64,000 nucleotides of DNA, taken from positions 40,881,167-40,945,166 of the forward strand of contig NC_081850.1 in assembly GCF_963259705.1 (NCBI RefSeq), read 5' to 3'. Source of the stretch: Myotis daubentonii (lineage: Eukaryota > Chordata > Mammalia > Chiroptera > Vespertilionidae). This document shows, piece after piece, positions 56,201-64,000 of this stretch. The notes beneath the pieces were generated by a model. The model had not been told where the DNA came from, ran no database searches, and worked only from the letters and a program-made list of their open reading frames with translations. A program made the position numbers and the translations under genes. How positions within the stretch are numbered: position 1 is the first letter of the stretch; each line of letters starts with the position of its first letter.

Positions 56201-59200
56201 ATAAAAGAGGAAAATCTATACTTTAATAAGGCTAAATTATTTACCTAAGAATACAGAGTTATTAAGTTGCAGAGTCAAAATTTGAATCTAGAAATTCTAA
56301 CGTCAAAATTCAAGACCGAGGCTATTTATGGTTGAATTGTTGATTTATTAGTACCATTTGCTGATAATTACTTTGAACAATTAAAAGTAAATAAAAATTA
56401 GAGAGGTCTTTGGAGTTGTCTTAATATAGAATGTAATCTTAAAGCAATTTATCAAACGTTTCTTCTTCAAACATATATTCAGTCTTTAATGTTTGCAAGG
56501 CACCTTGAGAGATAATGTGGAAGATACTCTCAATCTTAGCATCGTTTTCTGATCCTTTGGATACAAGGCAGATGCCTAGAAAATCTTAACATTCTTGTGC
56601 AGATATTAAGTCAGCAGGTGGTCAAGCGTCTATTTTTGTGTTTCTTGACAGGCATTATATGAAGCAGGAGAAAAGAGAAAAGGGACAGATGTGAAAGTGT
56701 TCACTACCATTCTTACCAGCAGAAGCTATTCCCACCTTCGCAGAGGTAAGAAGGAAAAAAAGGGTTCCCAAAACCTATTTATAGAAGATGCAGTTTTTTT
56801 GAGGGCAAATATGAGAACGGAAAGCAAAAAGTCTTAATCAGCAGCATCACTCATACACCCAATGAATATTGTATAGAGCTTCTGACCCCTTATTGATCTT
56901 TGTACATTCAACGTCTTGTAGGAATCCTTTTATAGTATTTGAAGCACCTTTTGTGACTTTGGCATTAGAGCATTATTTCTTTTTTTTTTTTTTAAATATA
57001 TTTTATTGATTTTTTACAGAGAGGAAGGGAGAGAGATAGAGAGTTAGAAACATCGATGAGAGAGAAACATCGACCAGCTGCCTCCTGCACATCTCCTACT
57101 GGGGATGTGCCCGCAACCTAGGTACATGCCCTTGACCGGAATCGAACCTGGGACCTTTCAGTCCGCAGGCTGACGCTCCATCCACTGAGCCAAACCGGTT
57201 TCGGCAGAGCATTATTTCTTTATTTTCACTATTTCTATTCCCCCAAAATATTTGGAGCAGATGTGACAAAGTATATACATACAACAGAACACATGAAATG
57301 ACAATAAAGAAAAACAAAAATCTCAGGACTAAGTAAAAAATAAGTGTATATAGATGCTCCAGAACAAAAACCAAAAGGAGTTTTTCCCTTTGAGCACAGA
57401 TGTTGCTGAGCCTACTGGAAGCCACGGCAAATAGAAAGTCATAATAATTACCCAAAATTCTAATAATAGCACACTGATTTCTAATGCCAAAATTAAGTGA
57501 AACTTACTAAACAGATTTTTATATAAGCGAAGATCCATTTGCTATGGCACTTAGCTTTGATGTAGCAAGTGTTATGATTGTCAATCACATGCCATTTCAA
57601 ATAAATGTCAACACTTGCAAAATTTTCCCCCAAATATGCAAGAACACCAAAATAGCCATGTGACTTACATTCCTAGGGAAAGATGAAGTATCCAAACTAT
57701 ACTCAGTTCAGTAATTAGCTTTAAAATATGTTGTGAGGGGCAGTCATCCCAAGTAGTGCTTTGAGTCAGTTGCCCTGATTTTGCTAAAGTTTGCTGAAGA
57801 ATGGGATGCTTTCTACATTCAGTGTTTAAATGTTTAAATGTCACATTCAGTGTTTCAGAAGTACGCCAAGTACAGTCAGCATGACATGGCCAAAGTGCTG
57901 GACCTGGAGATGAAAGGTGACATCGAGAAATGCTTCACAACTATCGGTACGTAGTCCTGGAAGGAGAAGAATTTTCTAAGTGAAAATTGCATCATCATTG
58001 CTGTCCCATAATTAATAAAACAAAATAGAGCAAAAGCAAAATAACTCAGATATAGTTCATCTAAACTTCAGAGAGAGGCAACATGTGAGATAATGGCAAT
58101 GCATAGTTAGTTAAATGTATACAATGGCCTTCTTAATAATAACAGATATCATTCCCTTTAGAAAAATAGATATGCAGGTGGAAAATATGTACTGAGACCC
58201 CACTTATGCCACAAGATGCACCAGGCTGGACATAGCACAGAGGAAAGTCAGAATGGTCATTAAGATGGAATTTGGAATTAGATAACAGATTCAAATCCTC
58301 ATCTGTCACTTGCCAATTGAATAATCCTAGGCAAGCCCAGAGGTTTTGATTCAGTAGTTCTCTGGTAGCTTCTGACAAGGTCTTTAAAAGAAAAAGACAT
58401 TAAAGTTCTCTCATGTTATTCAGCTGACCAGGTAGGACTGAGAACCTGTGTTCTAAAGCAGCTTCTTAAGCATTAATGTGCACAGGAATCCCCTGGAGAT
58501 TTTGTCAAAACACAGATTCCCATCTTACTAGGTCTGGCGTGGGGCCTGGGATTCTGCATTTCTAACAAACTCCCAGGTGATACCAATTCTTTTGGTCCAA
58601 GGATAACATTTTGAGTAGCAAACTAGATCATCTTACTAATTGACACATCTGTTAGCGTTTTATTTGGCAGCTGCCTCTTACAGCCTGTCCTTTCCCACTT
58701 TTTTCTTGTTATGACATGAAAAAAGTATGTATTATATGCCAATATGGCTTCTGACACCAACTGGTTTCCACATTTCTAAGAAGAGTATGCTCAGAATAGC
58801 ATGAAGCTGCTATTGTTTGTCTTTAAGATAATAGGAGAGAGGTGATGGTGTTATGAGGAAAGAATATTAAAAACCAACATCTAGAGAATAGCTTCTCATA
58901 AACCAAGTATCCATATTGAGAAGGGAGGTGGGAAACAGGGGTGAATAGAATCTTGCTTGTTGCAAAAGCCTGTATCTACTATTTCTTTCATATGCATCTT
59001 TCTACTTTTGGGCCATATCAATATGTCAACTAAAATGTGCCTCTCTTGCAGTGAAGTGTGCCACAAACAAACCAATGTTCTTTGCTGAGAAGCTTCATCA
59101 GGCCATGAAGGTAAGATTCTACTTATATGATTTGCTTAGGGTGAAAATTATTGTTAGTGGAGAGAATACAACACCCCAGATTGTTTGAAAACTACACATT

Positions 59201-61828
59201 TTTATAAATATATTTTCATTGGTTTCAGAGAGGAAGGGAGAGGGGAGAGAGAGATAAAAACATCAATGATGAAAGAGAATCATTGATTGGCTGCCTCCTG
59301 CATGCCCCCCTCCCCACTGGGGATTGAACCTGAAACCTGGGCATATGCCCTTGACTGGAGTCAAACCCAGAACCTTCGTTCTGCAGGCCGGTACACTAGG
59401 GCATGAAAACCACACATATTTTAATATTTTCCCATTAAAAAGAATCATGGTTCCATCCAATGCAAGAGGTAAAACACTTCCTTATTAGAATAAAATGGTT
59501 AGATTTGTTGTATTTTTTATAGGTAAGATGGTAAGGCAAGCTTGTAGGTAATTTGTGAGTTACTCATGCTTTGCATAAAAGCAGAGTCAGCATAGGAAGG
59601 GTGATATAATTTCACTTTTAATGTGTGATTTTAGTAACTTACGTCTGCTAAGGTTGTGAGTTTTATAATCTCTTCTTTTCTAAGTTTAATTTGTTTTTTA
59701 TTAGTCTGTCTTCCATGCCATCGGTTAATATGTCATTCTAAGCTTTTAAAATGTTGTGCTAAGATTACTGAAGTAGAAGGTGTTATTAAGATGTATTGAG
59801 ATACACTTCAACCACTTTAACTCTATTCTCCTGCTTGCATCATATTATATAGGATGCCATCTGTGTACTTGTACTGTGAAAAGTTATAAAGTTGTCTTTT
59901 TTTCCCTTTAGCAACTCCAAAAGAAGGAAGTCTTGAGATAGAGAAAGATCTAACCATTCAATTAATAGGAAAGAGTCCTTATGAAATGATAGGCATTGTG
60001 CCATTATGTACTGGGCAGTACAGTCCCTGAGCACACGTCCACTCTATTTAGTGTGCTAATCCGATGGGTAATGATGAGCACCTAGTATTGTAGAAGAAGA
60101 GAAGAGTGTCCTCTACCCCTAGACTTTGGATGTCAATTGTAGCCTTGTTCTCAGCTAAACTAAGACCTGACAGTGAAGAGGAATTAGCCAGATGTAAACA
60201 GGGTTGGAAGAGAAGGAGAGATACAGTAAGGTTGGCCCAAGAGGAGGAGGCAGTATTACCCTTTCAAGATAGTAAGTACAGTTAGAGTGATGCTGCATGG
60301 TAGAAAAGATTGTAGAATTTGGCAGGGCATTGCAAGCCCAGATAAAATGCTTGGTTTTTATCCTATGAGAAAAAGACCATTGAAGGATTTCAAGTAGGTG
60401 AATTAGATGATCAGATTTGCAATTTAGATAGTTCATTGTATTTGTGATTATTGAATAGTTTAGAGAAAGGAAAGACTGGATGGTGGAAGGCCAGTTAGGA
60501 GGTTGTAAAAGCTCTTAACATACTGCTGATGCAACAGTTGGGTTCGTCATTTTATTACCACTTGTGTAAAGTGTGTGTGTGTGTGTGTACTTTAATGTAG
60601 AGATAGTTTCTCTATAGAACTATATGAGTTAACAAAAGAGCTTTACATTCAAACCCATATCCTGCTTTATTATGAGTATGCTCTGAATATGAGACCCTTA
60701 ACCCTCACTTGTTTTGGACAGGGTGCTGGAACACGTCATAAGATATTGACCAGGATTATGGTTTCCCGTTCTGAAATCGACATGAATGACATCAAAGCAT
60801 GCTATCAGAAGTTGTATGGTATCTCTCTCTGCCAAGCCATCCTGGTATGTTGTGATTTTCATAATGCTACTCCCACAAATAATATTCTTTTTGAAAGAGA
60901 AAGGCTGACTTATTGTATCTATAAATTTTATATGTAAGCTTAACTCATTATATTAGGATACATAATTTATAAGTAAATTTAACATTCACTGGTAAAATAT
61001 ACTAGTAAGTTCTATACTGAAAAAATACTCAAAATTTTCAGCATTTATAGAAAATTTAGTTTCTCATACATAAATTTAGCAACCAAAATATTTTTAGCAG
61101 GGAGATATAATGATTTGTTTTGCAATGAATATTGATCAGAGGGTTAGAGACTTATTATTCTAAGTTTTTTTTTTAATTTTTGTCATATGTAATATGTATA
61201 AAATACATGTTCATGTGATCTCATTATAATGCTAAGAAATAAAATATAATGCTATAAAATAAAGGCAAGTCCAGGGTTTTGAAGTTATTGAAAGATGGGT
61301 GACTATTTAAATTTAATTTGTTATATATAATGAATAACTGTAATCTACTGAGAAAATCACAAGCTTATAACTTTCTCTGGTGAATGAGTCAAATATTCCT
61401 TAAGACGGTCTGAAATGATTGTTGTGTTATATTTACTCAATTCTGCATGACATCTTATTCTTGGAAAATAATAGCTCTAATACACAACATAATCACATAA
61501 TCACTTCAGAGAAGTTCACAATCTGAATCTTGACAGGTATTGCTTTTACATAATAACCCACTAGCAAATATCAGTTATCTACTATATGAATTAAGTTATT
61601 TAATTAAATAAATAATATTCTTATTGAAGATCCCAGATAATTGATGTACTGTGATGTACGTTCTACTACTATTCAGTCTACTAAGATTATAATTACTCTG
61701 TTATTTAAAAATACTTTATATTGATTATGGTTTCAGGTAGCATTAAGTAATACTCTATTTTTAATCAACAGGATGAAACCAAAGGAGACTATGAAAAAAT
61801 CCTGGTGGCTCTCTGTGGAGGACAATAA
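50166..61828 (+). CDS. ANXA1: Annexin A1 (lipocortin 1), 346 aa, spliced
   Basis: Joined coding exons: 50166-50231, 50325-50433, 50921-51015, 52663-52776, 53183-53273, 54805-54884, 55085-55141, 56652-56745, 57851-57946, 59052-59110, 60722-60844, 61772-61828. They total 1041 bp, which gives 346 residues plus TAA, the family's standard length. Annexin A1 is a cytosolic and secreted Ca2+-dependent phospholipid-binding protein. It resolves inflammation through formyl peptide receptors and acts in membrane repair and vesicle traffic. The N-terminal tail (residues 1-42) carries the amphipathic segment starting [13 protein letters not shown] and Tyr21, the EGFR phosphorylation site. Four annexin repeats follow, with Ca2+-loop motifs near G59-V-D-E, G129-L-G-T, K214-G-T and G288-A-G-T. 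The start ATG has A at -3 and G at +4; a second in-frame ATG is codon 3. There are no frameshifts or internal stops, so the gene looks functional. Confidence 0.97.
50325..50433 (+). CDS. ANXA1: ANXA1 exon 3, residues 23-58
   Basis: Acceptor CATCCACAG, donor GTAACG. The exon covers the rest of the tail, including GSKGGPGP (27-34) and Val36, and the start of repeat I. It ends after the first base of the Gly59 codon. The reading frame runs on past the donor into intron 3, so a plain ORF overstates this exon. Confidence 0.96.
50921..51015 (+). CDS. ANXA1: ANXA1 exon 4, residues 59-90
   Basis: Acceptor TTATTTCCAG, donor GTGGGT. The exon encodes the first Ca2+ loop (G59-V-D-E) and repeat I helices with the motif [11 protein letters not shown]. 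It ends in phase 0 after a Lys codon. Confidence 0.97.
51708..51739 (+). repeat. (GGT)n microsatellite, ANXA1 intron 4
   Basis: About ten GGT units. Likely length-polymorphic. Confidence 0.95.
52258..52412 (+). mobile_element. L1 3' UTR fragment, ANXA1 intron 4
   Basis: GAAACTTGATTGGGGTGGTG through AGAATTGTACACCAGAAACC to CCCCAATAAATTCAATAAAA matches the L1 3' tail also seen at 3960-4193. Confidence 0.82.
52663..52776 (+). CDS. ANXA1: ANXA1 exon 5, residues 91-128
   Basis: Acceptor TTTCTTCTAG, donor GTAAAT. The exon encodes the end of repeat I, with the recognisable [16 protein letters not shown], and leads into the repeat II loop. Both boundaries are in phase 0. Confidence 0.97.
53183..53273 (+). 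CDS. ANXA1: ANXA1 exon 6, residues 129-158
   Basis: Acceptor TTTTAATTCAG, donor GTAAGT. The exon opens with the type II Ca2+ loop GLGTDED (129-135) of repeat II, then [11 protein letters not shown]. It ends after the first base of codon 159. Confidence 0.97.
54805..54884 (+). CDS. ANXA1: ANXA1 exon 7, residues 159-185
   Basis: Acceptor TTATTTTTCAG, donor GTATAC. The exon encodes [18 protein letters not shown] and continues to ALLSLAK in repeat II, and supplies the acidic cap residue region for the repeat II calcium site. It ends in phase 0. Confidence 0.97.
55085..55141 (+). CDS. ANXA1: ANXA1 exon 8, residues 186-204
   Basis: A T-rich tract and CAG acceptor precede this 57-bp exon; the donor is GTAAGC. 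It encodes the acidic inter-repeat linker [19 protein letters not shown] between repeats II and III. Confidence 0.97.
55790..55890 (+). mobile_element. L2-like relic, ANXA1 intron 8
   Basis: TTGCACATAATAGGCATTCAGTAACTTTTTG resembles the L2 3' end. A possible MIR relic lies at about 56210-56330. Confidence 0.5.
56652..56745 (+). CDS. ANXA1: ANXA1 exon 9, residues 205-235
   Basis: Acceptor TTTCTTGACAG, donor GTAAGA. The exon encodes the repeat III loop (GEKRKGTD, 210-217) and helix residues to HLRR. It ends after the first base of codon 236. Confidence 0.97.
56983..57205 (-). mobile_element. Young Ves SINE in ANXA1 intron 9
   Basis: Near-consensus reverse Ves with a long T tail (left) and head CACTGAGCCAAACCGGTTTC (right). 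The perfect 16-bp duplication AGAGCATTATTTCTTT is at 56967-56982 and 57206-57221. It lies antisense to ANXA1, about 240 bp after exon 9. Confidence 0.95.
57851..57946 (+). CDS. ANXA1: ANXA1 exon 10, residues 236-267
   Basis: The acceptor used in frame is ACATTCAG at 57850, after a weak pyrimidine tract; the donor is GTACGT. The exon encodes VFQKYAKYS through [13 protein letters not shown] in repeat III. An identical 13-bp acceptor context lies 28 bp upstream (see findings). Confidence 0.96.
58451..58622. mobile_element. MER5A-like hAT relic, ANXA1 intron 10
   Basis: TTCTTAAGCATTAATGTGCA, then CAGGAATCCCCTGGAGATTT, GGTCTGGCGTGGGGCCTGGG and TTTCTAACAAACTCCCAGGTG, follow the MER5A consensus as I recall it. 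The termini are worn. Confidence 0.78.
59052..59110 (+). CDS. ANXA1: ANXA1 exon 11, residues 268-287
   Basis: Acceptor CTCTTGCAG, donor GTAAGA. The 59-bp exon encodes [20 protein letters not shown], the repeat III/IV junction. It ends in phase 0. Confidence 0.97.
59203..59403 (-). mobile_element. Ves SINE in ANXA1 intron 11
   Basis: Reverse Ves, about 100 bp after exon 11. The flanks TGAAAACTACACATTTT and TGAAAACCACACATATTTT are a slightly diverged target duplication. The tRNA head is truncated. Confidence 0.9.
60571..60590 (+). repeat. (GT)n microsatellite, ANXA1 intron 11
   Basis: About nine GT units, 130 bp before exon 12. Confidence 0.85.
60722..60844 (+). CDS. ANXA1: ANXA1 exon 12, residues 288-328
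   Basis: Acceptor TTTTGGACAG, donor GTATGT. The exon encodes the repeat IV Ca2+ loop GAGTRHK (288-294) and the strongly conserved [16 protein letters not shown] region. Confidence 0.97.
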
Positions 61829-62121
61829 ACATTCCTTTGATGATTTCAAGCTTTTTGATCAGAAGATTTTTAAATAATATCTTTTTATGCCATGTTATAA
61901 GATTTAAATAGGAAAGTTTCTTCAGCAGGATTAGTCTAGCTAACTGCTTTCTGAAAACTGTAGCCTATAAATCATTTTTATATCACAACTCTGTATAATA
62001 GAGATAAGTTTTTAAAAAATATATTTGTCCCAAACTGTAAAACCCCATAACAGGTTGGTCTGTTAACATTACCTGAGAAAGATGTTTATGTAACAGAAAA
62101 TAAAATGATTTTACAGGACAA
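61772..62121 (+). CDS. ANXA1: ANXA1 exon 13: residues 329-346, stop and 3' UTR
   Basis: Acceptor TTAATCAACAG. The coding part, 61772-61828, encodes [18 protein letters not shown] and ends in TAA at 61826-61828. The roughly 290-bp 3' UTR is AT-rich and resembles other mammalian ANXA1 3' UTRs. Confidence 0.96.
62099..62104 (+). terminator. ANXA1: ANXA1 poly(A) signal AATAAA
   Basis: A canonical hexamer about 270 bp after the stop codon. Cleavage is expected near 62115-62125, just before a GTGTGTTACTGG-type GT-rich stretch. Confidence 0.9.
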
Positions 62122-62444
62122 TTAGTGTGTTACTGGTTCTTCTGTTCCGATTTTCTTCTGTGTGTAATGTAGTGGTTTAATTTAATATCAGGGGATATGG
62201 AGCCTGCATACTAAATTATAATCATTTAATGACATAGATATTACATATTCAATTAAAGAAAATACAGAGTTAGAAAATAGACTCCTTACATTTTATCATC
62301 TTGGTACAGATTATTGCGAGTGTGTCTTTCTAATAATGGATTTATTGCATCAGTGATTTTAATAATTGGACATTCTGCTATATTTTGTGAATCAGTGTAA
62401 AGAAAAAATGGCAACAGCAATAAAAATTTCTCAGTTAAAAAAAT

Positions 62445-62880
62445 AAGATAGTTGCATGTTTAGTTTTCTAAGACAATGTCAAACTGTTTTCCAGAGTAGC
62501 TGAATCCTTTTACCTTTTCACAATAAGCATACAGGCGATCTAGTTTCTCCACAGCTTCACCAGCATTTGGCATTGTTGCTGTTTTGTATTTTGGCATTGT
62601 TGTCTTTTTATTGTTGAGTTTTGAGAATTCTTTATGTAGTCTAGATACCAGTGCTTTGTCAAATATGTGGTTTTCAAAACTTTTCTTTCAGTATACAGCT
62701 TGTCTTTTTATCTTCTTAATAGAGTCTTCCTCAGAGCCAGTATATTAAATTTTAATGAGGTCCAGTTTTTCAATTTTTTTATTTCATTGATTGTGTTTTG
62801 GGTGTCACATCTACAGACACTTTACCTAACCTTAAGTCCTGAAAATTTTCTTCTGTTTTTCCCCCCTAAAAATGTTATAG
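62445..62880 (-). mobile_element. Old L1 ORF2 fragment
   Basis: CAAACTGTTTTCCAGAGTAG, TCTCCACAGCTTCACCAGCA and TACCAGTGCTTTGTCAAATA run parallel to the younger L1 at 16430-16800. Highly diverged and non-coding. Confidence 0.82.
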
Positions 62881-62919
62881 TTCCATTTTACAGTTGTTTG
62901 TAATCCATTTTGAACTATT

Positions 62920-63000
62920 TCCTCTCTCCCTTCTACTCCCTCTAAAAATCAATGGAAAAATATATCCTCCAATGAGGATTAACAAACAAACAAATAAAAA
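62920..63000 (+). mobile_element. Ves-like SINE tail
   Basis: CTCTCTCCCTTCTACTCCCT, then CTAAAAATCAATGGAAAAAT and CCAATGAGGATTAACAAACA, is only the 3' end of the SINE subfamily seen at 27008-27294. The head is absent. Confidence 0.75.
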
Positions 63001-63760
63001 AGAGCAAAACATCTGAACAGGCACCTCACCAGAGATATTAAGGTGGTAAGTAAGCATGTGACAGGATACTCAACATCATATGTCATTAAGGAATTGTAAA
63101 TTAAAACGAGATACTGCTACCCACCTGTTAGGATGGCTAAAATTCATCTCATGTAGGAGCAACAGGAACTCGCAATTATCACGCATAGGAATGTAAAATG
63201 TTACAGCCATTTGGAAAGACAGGCATCTCCTTACAAAGTTGAAGTGTCATTGTACAATTCAGTAATCACACTACTAGGTAGTTACCCAAACGAGCTGAAA
63301 AGTTATAGCCACACAAAACCTTGCACACAAATGATTATACCACTTCATTCATATCCAAACTTTGGAAGCAACCAGGATGCCCTTCAGTAGGTGAATAGAT
63401 AAACAAACTGTGGTACAGACACACAATGGAATATGTATTATTCAGTGATAAAAAGAAATGATGTATCAAGACATGGAGGAACCTTAAGTGCATATTGCTG
63501 AACTAAAGGAGCTGATCCGAAAAGGCTACATACTGTATGATTCCAACTATATGACATTCTGAAATAGGCAAAACTCTGGAGACAGCAAAAAAGATGATCA
63601 GTTACCAGGGCTTGAGGGAAGGTGGAAGGGATGAGTAAGTGAAGCACTGGACATGTTTAGGGTGGTTACATAATTTTGTAAATATTGTGGTGGTGGATAC
63701 AGGCATTATGCATCGGTCAAACCTACAGAACTCTACAAAGAGTGGCCCCTTATATAAATT
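63000..63760 (+). mobile_element. Old L1 3' part
   Basis: AGATACTGCTACCCACCTGTTAGGATGGCT, TTGGAAGCAACCAGGATGCC, CACACAATGGAATATGTATT and a decayed 3' UTR (CCAGGGCTTGAGGGAAGGTG) follow L1 ORF2 and its 3' end in order. Frame is lost. Confidence 0.85.
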
Positions 63761-64000
63761 ATAAATTTTAGTTAATAATAATGTATCAATATTGGTTCAT
63801 CATTACTTCTGCTACATTATTTTGGTAATAAGCAGGGCACAAGACTGCTCAGGTTTCAGAGGAGGGTAATTACATTTCACCTCTTACAGGAAAGTGGCAT
63901 GGTCTTAGATGATTTCGGGAAGAATGGAGATATTGTGACCACCACTTTTGTAATAGCTAATATGCCATATGTAGGACGATAGCAGGCCTTTACATGCCAT
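63761..64000. other. Window end, no assignable feature
   Basis: Nothing recognisable downstream of the old L1. Confidence 0.4.

Larger units (their letters stand above)
44417..62121 (+). other. ANXA1: ANXA1 gene, transcribed region
   Basis: The transcription unit spans a non-coding exon 1 (about 44417-44477), twelve coding exons (50152-61828) and a 3' UTR to about 62121. The 5' end is placed about 25-30 bp after a TATA box and by resemblance to the known mammalian ANXA1 leader. The 3' end is placed about 17 bp after an AATAAA signal. Intron 1 is about 5.7 kb. Every intron begins with GT and ends with AG. The exon count and exon lengths follow the vertebrate ANXA1 pattern. The gene is single and intact, with no other gene on either strand within the unit. 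Confidence 0.96.

Overview
This window comes from a mammalian nuclear genome, almost certainly a vespertilionid bat. The evidence is the repeat content: many Ves-type tRNA-derived SINEs, eleven HeliBat-like Helitrons (TC start, CTAG end, 3' hairpin), hAT MITEs, a mariner, and L1 and HAL1 copies. Older mammal-wide repeats (MIR, L2, MaLR, MER5-type hAT) lie beneath them. No bacterial, viral or CRISPR features are visible.

There is one functional protein-coding gene: annexin A1 (ANXA1), plus strand, about 44417-62121. A TATA/CCAAT promoter and a non-coding first exon precede twelve coding exons. These join into an uninterrupted 346-codon reading frame with GT-AG introns throughout, and the usual AATAAA poly(A) signal closes the 3' UTR.

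Positions 1-44400 are intergenic and dense in transposons. In order: SINEs, an L1 tail and L2/MIR relics (1-9000); a MaLR LTR with internal sequence (9366-11450); nested and tandem Helitrons (11987-14492); a 5'-truncated L1 with an apparent 3' transduction (15221-16845); a ferritin light chain retropseudogene (17194-18031); a Helitron and a hAT MITE (18739-19617); a tandem Helitron pair (22716-24005); SINEs and a hAT MITE with intact 8-bp target duplications (25800-28112); two Helitrons abutting a dead mariner (30266-33112); an old L1 split by a MITE (34450-35480); another tandem Helitron pair (35529-36264); a complete HAL1 (37786-39662); and a solo Helitron carrying two opposed CTCF-like motifs (39753-40102).

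Just upstream of the ANXA1 promoter is a 35-bp tRNA-Gln 5'-half flanked by a 10-bp target duplication, followed by a (GA)n tract. The ANXA1 introns hold two SINEs with recognisable target duplications, an L1 tail, L2/MIR relics and a 222-bp foldback element. Downstream (62440-63760) are two old L1 pieces in opposite orientation. Most open reading frames outside ANXA1 lie in repeats or occur by chance; only the L1 ORF2 tail, the mariner ORF, the HAL1 ORF1 remnant and the ferritin retrocopy have real protein homology.

Repeat and family names are from recall of consensus sequences, not from a database search.
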